Source of the DNA: Zhengitettix transpicula
Taxonomy: Eukaryota; Arthropoda; Insecta; Orthoptera; Tetrigidae
Direction of reading: 5' to 3'
Length of the DNA stretch: 64,000 nucleotides
NCBI GenBank assembly: GCA_037074705.1
Contig: CM073590.1
Span: 180,861,246-180,925,245 of the forward strand
The position numbers were made by a program, and so were the translations under genes. How positions within the stretch are numbered: position 1 is the first letter of the stretch; every line of letters starts with the position of its first letter. This document shows, piece by piece, positions 11,014 through 24,345 of this stretch. Under the pieces are notes generated by a model, which saw only the letters and a program-made list of their open reading frames with translations, searched no databases and had not been told where the DNA came from.

Positions 11014-13797
11014 TTTAACGAAACCGGTCCGACCGTTTTCTTATGAAAAGAAAGCAAAGTTAGCAGGACAGACAGAAATTGACTTCGGTTTCGGATTCCC
11101 TGGTACATGAAACGTAAAGATATTTTCAAATCACTCGATTCCTAGCAGTGTACATACAACTGCAATATTAAATTTATGTACATAATTGATGGTACATGTC
11201 GACGCCGGAAAAACAAATAAGGTAAAGTTTGAGGAAGTGCCAATTCCTGTAAAGTTATTCTAGAATAGCTGCATGAATTGGACGGAACGTGAAAAACAAT
11301 AAAACTTAGAACTAATCTAGAGACAGTGCGGATGACTGAGAATTTTGATAGTGATCCTGTACGTCACCTTGTAAGCTCCTGATCCGTTAATATTCGTCCA
11401 ACTTCCACGAACAGGTTCTTTGCATACAGAAATAAAAATAAATTAAATGAGCAAGTAGAGAGAAATCTTTTGTTCCTTTCACACGCGTTTTGCACAGTTT
11501 GATTATGCAGTACCATTTATTAAAGTATTCGTAGTAGTTTACAATTTAGTAGAACAGAACCCAGTTTGTTAAAATGAGTGCGCATTACTGATACGTGAAT
11601 TAGATGATTTTTTATTTAAAACTGGCTAAATAATCAACTTAATTTGTATTCAGGTTTCAGTAAGTTAATTTTATAAAGGCAAATTGTATTGCGTGCAAAT
11701 GATTGCCCGAATGCCATAACCTACTTTGTATGTGACAATCCCTAATTACTATTATTTATTTCATGTACAGATATTTTTTTGCATCCAAAAATTTAATATG
11801 CAACTGGTGATCGACAAGTAAGTCCTCAATTATTTATTTTCGGGTACTTGGTCGTGAATTACAAATCGCCACGCAGAAGTCGATTCACCAAGTGCATTCG
11901 ACGAGGTAGAAGTAACTGTTATCCCAGTTTAGACCAGCATAGATTTCCAGATAGACCTGAATGCGGGGGTGGCTTTCTCCTGAACTGGAAACCTGGAACA
12001 CTTTGTTCTGCGTGACCTCAAAACCTAACTTTCTGTGGCGATTTCTGTGCTGTTCGATGTTTCAATCACGACAAATACCGAGATCCGAGGCAGGAGGCAG
12101 ACAGAAGTAAAGCTATACTTTCAACAGGCCTTGAAGTTAGCTGCATGACCTCGTATTACGATATCTCAACGATCAAGTGAGACTTGAATCATTCTTCATT
12201 AAAAATGGAAAACTTTCAGGGATATATCGTAGCTATATTTTGGCGTTATCGCGTTATTTTTGACAATTATGGAGCAGAGAAAATGTATATCATTTTACTT
12301 AAGAATTAAGAAATATTTAAATTCAATTTATATTACTTTCAAAAAAATAAACTCAGAATTCGTTCACCAGAGGCCACAAATAATAAAAAATATATGAGTT
12401 TAAATACAACTCAAGACTGTTTCGAGCTACAAACTTTTTTATCCATGTTTATGTAGAGGTCGCTAAACGTCCTGAACGATGGTTCATGTTAATTTAACGA
12501 TGTTTAGTAAAATCACGACACAAACAGTCTACTATTGTACAGAATCTTCTTCGATTGTCTTTATTTTCCTATTATATCAATCCCCATAGCTTCAGAAGTG
12601 ATACTAAAAAATGTGACCTACTAAAGACCCATTATTTCTCGTTGTTTTTCGTGCAGAACCCATAAACGTTCCAATCTCATTGTGAATTATAAAATAAATA
12701 TGTATATCTACTAAGTAAAATACTGTGTTATTCACGGAGCGTGTGACGGATATGATTGGTCGAAGCTAAACTTTTTTGTAGCAAACACATTTCTCCAATT
12801 CTCCACAATAACAAATTTTTATATAGGCTATGTTTACGTCGTGACTCGATACTGTATTTACCCTCCAATTTTAATTACATTTTCTCCTGATCTCTAATTT
12901 TTCACTGTTACTGGCTAAATTGTCCAAAATAATGCTTCCCTCATTTCTGATTTTGTTCAATGAATAATCCTTCCTGATACCGATATCACGATATAATACT
13001 TCATTATGTCGATGTTACGAGAAGAAGCCATTTTAATAGTAATACTTAAGATGGATGCACCATAATTTTGAACAAATAAGACTCTCTTGACTCTTCATTT
13101 GAACTAAACTCGACTCAAAACATCACTTTGTTGGTGCACTGAACGTGAACTCTGTTCGCTAAGAATCTGTACACAGGATTTAGCTTCAATTTAGCTCGAA
13201 AGGACAAAAGCGAAGTAAGACAGAATTGAATATCAATATCGCTGAAGGTTAAGAGAGATGAAAATTAGATACTTTTCATGGTGAAATCAAATACATTTCC
13301 AAATCATTACTTTTATACCTTTACCAATTATTTTGTGCTAATATAGTCGTCACCTTGCCGAATTACGAGGCAGGTAACACCCCAGGGAGGAAGAGTACGT
13401 TTACATACACAGGACTTTTCCGACTTTCAAGCATGTACTACCAAACAAATTTCACCCCGATGAACAATTTTTTAAAAAAATTTGTTCTCCCTTTTTTTTC
13501 TAAAAACGCCATACCTACGGATCGCTTCATTTACGGCTCTAAACAATGGAAACCATCAAACAGTTTAAGACAAGTATATTAACCAATTTCAATGCGGAAT
13601 TACCGATTTCAATATCAATCGTACCAAAAGCGCTATGGATTTTTGTTAGAACTGTAAACGGAAAATGTATATAAGTAAAAGAATAACGAATATAAAGGTC
13701 ATTTAGTTAAATGAATATTAATTTAGGTATAAACTTAAAATTTTTGTAATGAACCCCACTTGATAACTATGCCAAGTACCCCAAAAATATCTTCAAC
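11014..13797. other. No gene recognised
   Basis: AT-rich. A less AT-rich patch at 11850-12120 has no conserved frame; 13355-13582 is open on the plus strand but unremarkable. Confidence 0.55.
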
Positions 13798-14088
13798 AAT
13801 GTGAAAACCACCAGCCTATTAGTCAGAAAATTTATTACAAACCTTAAAACACTATACTTTAACAAACAATGTTTCATCCATAATTGGGACCTCTTCAATT
13901 AAAATCGTTATACTTTATTATATGAAAATTTATGTCGATCTAAAGTTTCATATAGTAAATTATGTTTATAATTGAACTGTGTACACCTTTTAAAGGCGCA
14001 ATTAGGGATGAAACGTTGTTTTTGTAAAATATAATTTTTTTAAATTTCAAGTTTTCTGACTAAGAGATCGGTGTTTTTCACATTTATT
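13798..14088. mobile_element. Foldback (MITE-like) element, family 2, copy A
   Basis: The ends AATGTGAAAACCACCAGCCT and the inverse at about 14070-14088 enclose arms with TAGTCAGAAAATTTATTA. Both arms carry GATGAAACRTTGTT on opposite strands. It is homologous to 51375-51753. Confidence 0.8.
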
Positions 14089-14623
14089 TAAATATAAGTC
14101 AGATTAATGTAATTGTTAATATTCCCAACAGGCAACGTTCTTATTTTAGATGAACGGTTATATCGTACATTACTTTTGCGGAGATCGAGAAGTAGAAGTT
14201 GCTGAAACCCAAGAAAATCTGTTACATATGAACATAACGGAACGGATTACGGAGGCGTGCAGGGTTTTTCGCGTTCTGGGATTGTGGCTCTAAAACGACT
14301 TTCAGGAAACTTTCGAGGTGTTACTCGTATTTTCTATCTTTCAACATGCTATTATAATGCAGCCAACCTTGACATCAAAGTGAACGTCATTTGTTAAAAT
14401 GCTGAATGAGATGTTAAATAGAATCTGAGAAATGACAATAGATAGTCTTATTTCTTTGAGTGTCATTACGATAATTATAAAATAATAAAAGATAGGTCAT
14501 CTGCGGGGAAGAGAGATGAATAACGCTTGTTTGTCAAAGTCTAAACTTCCAGACAATGGACCCGGCGAACTGAATCAGAGATACGTTCAGCAATAAAATT
14601 GGTAAAGGATATTTGAGCCTTAC

Positions 14624-14719
14624 CGGGGGCGGCTCGCAGCTGTAAGCGGACTCTGAGGGCGCGTACTCCTTGACGGCGACGGTGGCGAGGGAGTCCTGGC
14701 TCTGCTGCTCCTTGTCCAT
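14624..14719 (-). CDS. Possible GC-rich first coding exon of an unidentified gene
   Basis: On the minus strand an ATG in strong context (CGCCATGG) opens 32 codons, starting MDKEQQSQDSLATVAVKEY and ending in EPPP, then a GTAAGG donor. The 250 bp around it are GC- and CpG-rich, in sharp contrast to the AT-rich flanks, as is typical of a first exon beside a promoter. The open frame also extends upstream to an ATG at 14899. I do not recognise the protein, and no downstream exon could be found in the 14.6 kb to the left, which would have to contain the rest or lie within a long intron. Chance or a repeat remains possible. Confidence 0.35.
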
Positions 14720-14899
14720 GGCGAGGCGCTTCTGCGGGCCTGCGGAACCAGCGCCGCCTCTTAGCGCAACCGAACCAGGCCGAGGAGAAAGTGGGGGTCT
14801 TATGTCACTGCAGCTGCATCCCTCTACTGCGTCGAGGACAGGGGAAAACTCATCCAGAAGACCGCGTCGAACCAAGTACGAGCTAACAGGCGAATCCAA

Positions 14900-15769
14900 A
14901 TTGCATTTTGGTGGTTAGTAAATAAATAAACAAATTTTCATGGGCTGTATTAAATTAAACTGTAGTCACAAAATTATTTATATTTATTAATAATTTAGAT
15001 TTGGTTTAAAGACGTATTTTTCTCACAGCTTTGTTGGGTAATAACAATACCTGTGACCTAAATATAATTATATACTGTAATGAGACAAAATGCCTAAACA
15101 TAGTATGAAAAATTAAATAAAATTGTCAAGAACTTTGAGCGTCTTGGAGATGGCGAATTCTGGGGATTTCAGGGGTGTGAGTGACAGCGTTCGTTGAGAG
15201 GTTTCGACTCTGAGACCAGAGGACTAAAACAGAAGCCGTTGCGTGTCCGACTAAAGCGGGCGGAAAGTAAAATATAAAATGTAAAGTTGAGTTCAGTGCT
15301 CCAGGGAGCAAGATTATAAAATGTGAAAAGTCGTCAAACTAGAAGTTATAGTGTGACGGTTGGATGGAAAGGTTAAGTGGTGTGAATGAAAAACCACAGT
15401 ATTGTGAAAGAAAAGTGTAAACGAAAATGTGTCAGTTGTTAGTTTTGGGAGATCGTCTCGTGGCCACGCATTGTAATTTTCCCCTCAAGCGATGTCGGCA
15501 GCTCATAGTCGAGTCGCAAGTACGTCTAATGTTTAATTTCCGCAAACTCTCGTCGTCAATACAGATCTAGTCGCAGTGGTAATTTTCAGTTTCGTCCGTC
15601 CTCCAATATTTTAAACTGCTTCTTAAAACAAAAATGCTTGCTTTTCCTTCAACTTTAGCCAACACTCATTTAATGTGCAATACATATAAATTGATGCACC
15701 CACCCTCGCTGAAAAATATCCAAAAGTAGTAATTATTCATATCTGCCGGAGACAATTCTAACTTCAATT
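14900..15769. other. No gene recognised; flank of the possible first exon
   Basis: The segment 15130-15540 is richer in G and CpG on the plus strand and could be promoter or 5' untranslated sequence, but no splice-linked frame supports this. Confidence 0.4.
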
Positions 15770-16012
15770 CAAAAAATTTACGTCTGATTGAAAATTAATA
15801 ATAAAAAAAAGATAACCAAATACAGACAAAATAAGTGATAACATAAATACCACACAGGTTCTAAGACGTTTTGTCAACTGACTAGTGCAGTTGTGTCGCT
15901 CTAGGCTCTTCTTAGCACCTGAATACAGGGGTAAGGATCCCAGAAACGTTGTGTAGTATTTATATTATCACTTATTTTGTCTATATTTGGCTATCTTTCT
16001 TATTATTAACAA
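15770..16012. mobile_element. Foldback (MITE-like) element, family 4, copy 2
   Basis: The outer arms (AAAGATAACCAAATACAGAC and its inverse) match copy 1 at 3191 and the inner right arm with TGTCGCTCTAGGCTCTTCTT is shared, while the inner left arm has been replaced. Fragments of the same ends occur at 33980-34050, 55320-55350 and 61870-61940. Confidence 0.8.
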
Positions 16013-19000
16013 TTCTAACGCAGTGTTTTATACGAAAACACGCATAAACTTCCTGGACACTTTTTATAAGTAATGAGAGTTTGGTCTCAAGAATCTCGTC
16101 GACAATCCGAACCTCTATTTCACTGGCTCTAATCTTCAGGATGCTAGAGAGATAAGATATTTTCCCGCATTATTACGTCTTTTACCTCCAGTAATGGAAT
16201 AAATTAATATAAACTTTATTATACGACTACTTCATCCATTTCACGATGGATGGGACTCATTCTCAAGTAATGCGTTGATAAATTCATGATATATCAGGAA
16301 TTTGAGACGTTGGCGTAATACACTTTAGATTCGATTCAAATAAAATACATAAATTATGTGTCGACAATTGAGAAAATGTAGTTAAGAGTGAAATTTTCGT
16401 GTTTACGAAAAATGAAAAAGAACAGAAGACGATCATATCAGGCTTACAAAGATTTAGGAGTTACTTACAAAAATCCTGTGACGATCGAGTATGCAGATTA
16501 CATCGACCGCTCACGAAGCGAGCCTGAAATAATAAATTATATCTTACCTTATGAGTGGGATACGAAGCGATATATCACGTATTTTTGATTAGCCAGATTA
16601 GAAATATTAAGGCAGTCTGAAAGAACTAAACGTTCACTGCTCATGTTGTTGAAAATTGTCTAAATAAAAAATTGTTGAGCATGTATTTATTTTTCTAAAA
16701 CAATCTCATCTGAAAAATTAAACACAATAGGGGCAAAAATCCATTCATTTGCCAACATGTAAATGAGACAATTTAACGAGTTGTTTGTAAAATAGTTTGG
16801 AACTTTTCTGGAATATGTAAACATATTAAAAAGTATCTTTGGAATACTGAATAACATAGTGATATGGAGTTTAATGATCTTATTCAGTTTAATGCACAGT
16901 TCTTATTTAAGTATATTGATGAGTGAAGAATCATTTAAGTAGAAGGTTTCTTCCTTTCTGATAAATATACACTCATATTAGTGGTACTATTAATTTGTTG
17001 TGTGTAAGGGTTAAACTTACTTATCTTAGTATATTAATGTTCACCTAAATTCCGTAAAATTTGTAATTTGAAACTTTCACGGAGCTCTCCTCTACATAAA
17101 AGAACTTTCTTAATTCAGCATTATTGTTTATTGGGTATTATTTTCGATAGTTTTTGTTGTGTCTATGTGTAATTGAACTACCTAATAAAGTACCAAAATC
17201 AAACTTTTATTGGCTTCCTTGGAAGAATCCACGATATTATTTATTTTAAATAAATTTCATGTATTATTTTGTCTAGGAAGTAAAATTTCCCAAACGTTTT
17301 CCGGAGTACCTTTGTGTTATTTTATATGTTTCAATGCCTGTAACTGACGCTTCCCTACGATTATATAAATAACTTATTTCAATTAATTTAGAAAAAAATC
17401 TGATTACATTCTGTTTCCTTTTTAATAATTTGTGTACTAAAACCGTGTGACCTACATATATCTTGATGCGCGTTTTTTAGTAAACAGTTTTTCTCCGGTG
17501 GATGATTCAGTGAGATCAGGGAGACCATCTTTCCGTTCCCTCCTTTCAGAAACTTTCACCCCAGAGCATTGACTTTTTCGTGACCGTGACCTGTTCCGGG
17601 ACAACGACGATTGACTCACATTTTGTCTGCAGTTGTTCTACAAACCTCAACATCTTATTAATATGAACACTTCGATTCGCAACGCATTGCGCTTCTTTTT
17701 AATAAAAAAAAAACAATTCCTAAAAATCAACGCGTCAAATGTAATGCTACATAAACCACTGATAAATTATAATATGTTGTTAGTTAACTTGTTCATTTTA
17801 CGTGAATTTCCATTGGTCATTAGCAGAACTTTGGTCAAAATAGTCTCACTGATTTTACATTTCCCGCTGCTCCTTTCCCGATATACGACGGCTCATTACA
17901 TTGTTAATGTCGGTCAATGCAAAGTGTGGGCGCTACGGACTTCAGAACCCAAGGTAGTCTTTCCGAAGATTCTAATTTTCTGCACCGTCCGTTGTGAATG
18001 ACGTTATGCTGGAGTGCACGCCTTAATGCTCGCCGACATGGAAGTAAAGTACGCTGTAGTACTATCAAAGCTGAACTATGGCGAAGCGAGCGAGATTTAC
18101 GGAAATAGACAGTGCTCATTCAAATAGTGTAAAGTATAGAAACTCATTAACTTAATGCCGGAAAAGTACGTAAAAATTATTGCCTGGAAAATGAATTTAC
18201 CAGGAGCACTCCACAAGCCATTTCATGAATTAGAAATTGGGTGTGAATTGAGGCAGTTTCGATCGAATTAGATCCTTGATATAAATTCCTTAATAAAAAG
18301 AACGTTAAGATGAAGAATAATTTGTTTCTCTATTCGGTAAACAGGAGACGTCAATAAATACACGCAAAATAATGTGAATTGAGCTATAATTGCAATTGTA
18401 AACGTTATGGCGTCTTGAATTTTTATTTATAGCAACTTAAAAACATGTATATTTACATACGAACAACGCTATATTATACTCATATTTAAGTATAAAGAAT
18501 TCACCTGAAAACAAATATTAATCTAAACACAATCAAGAGGAAAACTAAATGCTTAATACATTAATTCAAAGCTTACTGCACAACACATCTCAGATCTTGG
18601 CAAAAGAGTCGGAAGTCATTACTTGGATTCCATGCAACGTGATCTTCATCACTAATTTTTGCGTCGATTCACTAAGAAACACAACAGCAGTATAATTCGA
18701 GAAAATAATTTTTCTGAGCATTTTTACTCAAGTGTTTCAGGATTCCGCTAACTATTGTCTTTGGGTGCGTTGCATAATGTGCATTAATTTTTTTTAATTG
18801 ATAAAATTGGAAGGTGAGAAAATATACAAACGAGTTATCAAAAATATTGACTCGTTCAATTGCCTTAGTTGATGAAATATTTTGTACGAGGAAATAATTC
18901 ACTCCAAAAATACTTCACACTCCATTTCAATGATTTATTGGCATAAGATAATCTTCCGTTTCAGTAAAAAACAATTATTCCCTTTCCCATTAAAGTCGTC

Positions 19001-19264
19001 CAGAACTTCAGTAGTAATAGGCTTAAATTTGTGCTAAGGTTTTGAAGAAAAAAACAGCCATATTTATACACGGTAACTAAAAGTAGTCTACGGTACAGAG
19101 TTTTATTCTCTTCTTAGTTGTTGCATTGCTTTTCCTGGGAGTCATCCTCGAAATCTTGGCGTCCTTGGCACGCGTTGAGAAGCGCCCAGTTACAGTCTCC
19201 TTGTCTACATCTAAGTATCATTAATCACACTTTGAGTTTTCAATGCACTTTCGGTAAAGCAGGG
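16013..19264. other. No gene recognised
   Basis: AT-rich sequence with short open frames lacking motifs; a CpG-containing patch at 17460-18120 has no supported exon. Confidence 0.55.
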
Positions 19265-19500
19265 TTTGCAAAATAATCATGGATGGGTCAAGGAAGTAAG
19301 CTTACTTTTATTCTCCATGTAAATGACAGTAAAGAAATTTTTGATATATTTGATCTCAGTTTTTGTATTAGTCAGGCTACGATACTCAAAACTTTATCGT
19401 GAATCAAGATATGTTATTACTGTCTAAGTGGTTAAAAGCACATAAACTGTTACTTAATGTAAACAAAACTTAGAATATGTTGATTAGAGTAGCTTTAAGT
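19265..19500 (+). pseudogene. Non-LTR reverse transcriptase fragment
   Basis: QGSKLTFILHVNDS resembles the QGSxLGPLLFxLYVND block. After frame breaks, DMLLLSKWLKAHKLLLNVNK resembles the LxxWLKANKLSLNxxKT block of jockey/CR1-type reverse transcriptases. Order and spacing fit a decayed copy with an internal deletion that removed the catalytic Asp-Asp box. Confidence 0.65.
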
Positions 19501-20705
19501 ACTTAAATAAAATAAGTGTACCACTTTTTTACTGAATTTTTCCAACTTATTTAATTATTTTCATTTATTAATTAATTTTGAATTTATTATATTTCAATGT
19601 TTTTTTTGGATATATTAGTGTTTTATGATACACAACCTTTTAAATTATTTTCTTACGAACACCAGTTCAGCTCTGCACAGTGAGACGTTCTCTCGCGTTG
19701 TTCACGATGTCCTCGTTGATCCCCGCTGATGGGCGTCGTTCCTCGAAGTCACGTTGAATCAAGATTACTACTCCGAGGCACCGCCAAGATTACAAAGTTT
19801 TTATCGCAGCCCCTCCCGGACCAAAACAGCTTGCTTGGGATGCAAATTTAAATATGTCCTTCACATGCACAAAAATAAAGGAATACCTAACCCCATGGAG
19901 ACTAGTGTCCACCGTCATGTAAACCACCCTCAGAGAGCTACTGCGTCTTTTCGAAGGATAATACTTAGAAACACGGTCACTATTACAGTACTAAGATGTT
20001 CATTATGAATAACTACATCATGGAAAACGCACAAATTGTTATTAATAACGCTACGAGTAATACTTAAAAATCAAGTAGATAATCCAGAATGATTAAGATT
20101 TGATATAATCTGATTTTAAGCTATTTTTTAATATAGGGAAAGAACTGATACTAAATTACTAAGAGGAAATCGTAGCTAAAGACATCATGCCAGCATAAAT
20201 TGACTACTAATAATTCAGTGTTCAATAATTGATTAACAAATATTATGAATAGAGCATTGATATTAAGATTCCTCTATGAAATATTTTCCGTTTCCTTTCC
20301 AGATTATATTAGATCTTAATAACAGAAGTAAAACAACGCTTTGCGCACAGTATAGCCGAAGCAACTGAACTCTGCAGACATGGTCTGTTCAGCGTCGCAT
20401 TCTAAAACAATAAAATCTTAGAAATGACAGTACATAATTGCTCGGCGTTTCTACCACCGATATTTCTAAAAATAAACGTGCTAAACGAAGCATTTACAGC
20501 TCATATTTTACTCTGCTTTATAACCTATGTCCAGCATTTTACGCCGATTTCTCAGAACATTTATAACTTTCAACTAAACGCAAACATAACTACAACTTGA
20601 GTAAAGGTAAACAAGAATTTCGATACACACGCACTAGCATTCATCAATGCCATTTACTATTTATTTTAATTCAATGTGATTAAGAGTCAGCTCTTGTATA
20701 TACAT

Positions 20706-21410
20706 TGTAATACCTCAAATAAAACTAATATAAAACTACCAATTTAAACAAACAATTATTATTTATTAAGACCCAATTTACAATTACACAAATAATCTAA
20801 TGAAATTTTAAAAAATCAAAACAATTTTATTTATCTTGAATACATTTGGTAAATTAGGCTCAGTACCCCAGGGTCTTTACTGGGTTGATAAGGAAACGGA
20901 ACACAAATTTTACAATTAAACAAAACAGTTAAAATAAATGAAAAACGAAATGAAATGATTGAAACGAAATCTGACTTTTTACCCTTATTTAACAATTTAC
21001 AATCATGAATACAGAAAAATAAACTTACAATCTCTCTGGTCCATGCAATTTGGATCTCTCGCATCCCAGCACACACACTTATATAGGCATAAAAGGCACC
21101 AGGTTGCGCTCACACACTGCTTTCACAGCCACCTCTTCTTGATGATGTTACCCTCACGACGAATTCAACCAACTCTACTGGCAGACAGATTTCCACGACG
21201 AAACTCCTACCGACTTTTGATGACTGATGTCCAACTGATTAATCTCGGCCACCTAGCTTGGCCTACCATCCGATGATCTTTCCTTACGTCTGCTGACTCG
21301 GACTTCACTATGAATTTCTCGTACATATTCTGCTACCACACTCCACGTCCATCACCTTAAAATTCTCACGTCTAACTCGTCTGACGCCTCCTGTCTAACT
21401 GTGCTGATTT
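20706..21410 (+). repeat. LTR-like repeat, copy 3 (interrupted)
   Basis: It begins TGTAATACC and contains AGGGTCTTTACTGGGTTGAT, matching TGGGTCTCTACTGGGTTTGA in the element at 59169. At 21411 it is broken by the poly(T) of an inserted retroposon. Similarity is low, so its limits are uncertain. Confidence 0.4.
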
Positions 21411-21509
21411 TTTTTTTTTGGGGGGTGGTATCAGGCTACATGAGGGTAATCCAAGTTGTGGCAACTCCCCTTTAATAGCATAGAAAGGGATTTGAAAGGG
21501 GGGGTGCCG
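21411..21509 (-). repeat. Retroposon family A, copy 8 (5' truncated)
   Basis: A T-run with a G-run, then CAGGCTACATGAGGGTAATCC to GGGATTTGAAAGGGGG, gives only the 3' 80 bp of the family. It is inserted in LTR-like copy 3. Confidence 0.8.
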
Positions 21510-22492
21510 TCCAGCTGCCCTCTTATTTATATCCCGGCTCCAGAATATTCCCTTGTTTTCTCAGTTGTTTTGAATTTCCATGATCGCCAAACAACACCAG
21601 CTGTTGCCTTTCTCCCGCTCCGAGAGCCACTCAATCAATTAAAATAAACATCTCTGTCATACCCATTAGCCCTAAGAGCCGCAAAATGCCCAATTATAGT
21701 CCTCCCCTTCTCTAAGAGACACTTATCCATCATTTTACTATTATATTTTTACATGTACAAACCATTCAATAATCCCCAGTCTGAGTTGGTAAACAAATCT
21801 GATAAAAATAAAAACAAAATTCATGTCCTTCTTAGCTGGTTATTACAACATATTCCGGTCTTTTGCTGTCAAATATTTCAACTTCCAACTGTCTAATCTA
21901 TTCTTGCTTTGACATTTCTGTGGTTCATTTAAGTACTTTCCCAAACTCGAGGATCGAAGCCCACTGATATATGTATTTTTATTTTCAACGATAATCGTAC
22001 ATTTTTCTTTTACGATGGGAAAATTGTCTCGAGCCATTTCTCTAATCTCTCATTTGGCCCCGAATACTTTTAATTTTTATGACTAATAGTTTTATACTTA
22101 TGCTCATCCCCTCGTCCCGTTATTGGCTATCTGCCGGGAACCGACAATGCGCGAGGTCCTGTGTAAATTAATATTTTATTGAATCATGTGTTTTCTAAAC
22201 CATAAACTACTTGAAAGGTAAAAATTTGCAAAATATCTGAAATACTTAAATTAATTGCTTTATGATTAACTGTATATAGGATATCTTCTACCATCTTGGA
22301 TCAGAGGAATCTCCCCTTGTTCTCTACTTTATGGTTGAGTCACCCGGCTGTAAAGATTCTGTGCAGTAGATGTAGGTTACTATTTAACGGGAGAGCAAAG
22401 AAACATCGGACTCAAACGTTTATATGTCGTACTATTAGAAACTGTGATTTACGTGTAGGTGGATTTCGTCATGTAACGAATCCTGACATTAA

Positions 22493-22771
22493 CAGACTTT
22501 AAATGGAACACTGGATATAAAGGCCAAAGAATACATCTTATCCAGAAGGGTACTGTGGGACCTAGAAAACGACGAATTTCTTATCAGCCGAAACGTCAAA
22601 TTCGACGAGAATGCCTTCTCATGTAAGACGACTAAAGGTAAAGAAGTATTCGATAGAAACTCGAACAACAAAGACATTGCCATCAGCCTGCTTCATGCAG
22701 ATGGTTACCAGATAGCAAACGAAGACTTAGAAGGGTTGTACCGCATTTGCGATAAAAAAAATAGCAGGTAG
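22493..22771 (+). pseudogene. Copia-like retrotransposon polyprotein fragment
   Basis: An open frame reads KAKEYILSRRVLWDLENDEF then LISRNVKFDENAFSCKTTKG to YRICDKKNSR and a stop. The pattern of a W-D-x-E-N block followed by ISRNVKFDE resembles the linker between integrase and reverse transcriptase in Ty1/copia elements. No further pol motifs were found on either side, so it is an isolated scrap. The assignment is by motif resemblance only. Confidence 0.55.
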
Positions 22772-23559
22772 GGAGGATCTGCCTGGGATTAGCAAAGGAC
22801 GTACTCACGCCTCATTATTTATCTAGTGGACTTCTGTCTATCAAACTTAGATTTATTTTATTTTAAAATGATTATCAGAACTGAAAGTTAAAATAAATTA
22901 AATATAATAATTTATTTGCAATAAATGTACAACTGGAATTTTATAAAAAAAAACTAGCAATAAAATAAAAGTTTTCAAAATGTTCTTCACCACCTAGCGC
23001 ATGATTCTACTCAGGGTTCACCGTGGCGTAAATAACAAACTCTGCACTTAAGTAACTAGTTACGGGAACAGCTTATCGTTGCCACGTGTTTCTGCTTGCC
23101 ACATTTCGAGAGATAGCTATTTGATCTTCAAACAATTTCACCACGTGGACTCTGATCTTCTTCTCCGTATTCCAGCATCTATTTCGCTCCATATCTCAGG
23201 GTCTCAAGATGAAAATTGATCCCTATTGGTCCCCATCACCCCTCTCGTTCATTGGGAAACCAATCAAGGATCCCTTATCCTAATACGTCACGTCACTTTC
23301 CGTAGTAGGGCATGTTCTTCAACGTGCAAGAAGGAAGGGGTGGCCTTGGGGACTATGGGTCAAAACAGCCTTTATTTTTCGGAGTCTAATTTTAAACTGG
23401 GAAATGACAAGCCAAGCAAACAAGCGCACTTAAATCCAAAGTTTGTCGGCATGTTCACAGTAAACTGCTCATTAATTATAAATCGCGCTATACTATAATT
23501 CTTACTGTCGGGGTCTGAACTGATGAGTAGAACGTCCCAGCATAGAGAAAAAGTTCATG

Positions 23560-24345
23560 CGTCGCAGAGACAGTCAAACCAATCCGACGATATGGTTATC
23601 AGTGAAGAATTAACAAAAATTTCTTACGGGAAATATTCATTCTCGTTGACGATGACGTGCCAGATAGACTACTTATTTTTGATAGCGCCAAAGGAAAAGA
23701 GTGTTTAAAGATACTAAAGTCTTCTTTATGGACGGTACTTTTAAAAGCTGCAACAAACAATTTGCACAAATATATACAATCCATGCAGATTTCGGTAGCT
23801 CACAATATGAAACCAACGTTGTACCGGTTGTTTTTGCCTTTCTTCAAGATAAGAAAAATGCAACTTACGTTTGTTTGAATGCATCTTCGGGACGGACCCG
23901 AACGGAGTCCTGAAACTGTTAACTCTGATTTTTAATATCTCTGCATTATATGAGGTATCTCCTTTGGTCAGGGTGCGTGGATGTAATTTTTATTTCACGT
24001 TTGGAGAAAAGTTCAGGACGTCGGAATGACGAAATTATATAAAGACAACGAAGAAGTTAGAGTGAACGTCCGAATGAGTATACCATTAGCTTTTCGAAAG
24101 CCTGAAGATGTAGAAGGGTATACAAGCCTCCGGAAGAAGAAAAACTCTGAGAATTTTTAATTACTTCGTAGACATTCCATTAGTGGAACTGCTACAGTAG
24201 ACGCCACGGAAATAATAATTCCGTTGAAGGATGGAATCATAAACTGAGTTGCCAACTGAAGACCAATCCAAAAAACCCTACCCAAAAAATGTTAAGAATG
24301 GAGTTGAATTTAGGAGTGAGAAGAAAGGAGGAATACATTGAATAA
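23560..24345 (+). pseudogene. MULE-type transposase, frameshifted
   Basis: The plus strand carries scattered frames of one MULE transposase. VPDRLLIFDSAKG at 23660 is followed in the next frame by KVFFMDGTFKSCNKQFAQIY with TIHADFGSSQYETNVVPVVF (the MULE catalytic domain with its first Asp). Then WRKVQDVGMTKLYKDNEEVR and RKPEDVEGYTSLRKKKN continue, and at 24199-24345 RRHGNNNSVEGWNHKLSCQL with the stop. The NNSVEGW motif is diagnostic of the family's C-terminal half. At least four frame changes and stops make it dead. No terminal inverted repeats were identified around it. Confidence 0.85.

Noticed and set aside
14670..14918. Plus-strand 82-codon frame over the GC-rich island
   Set aside because: It is complementary to the minus-strand frame, which has the better start context and a splice donor.
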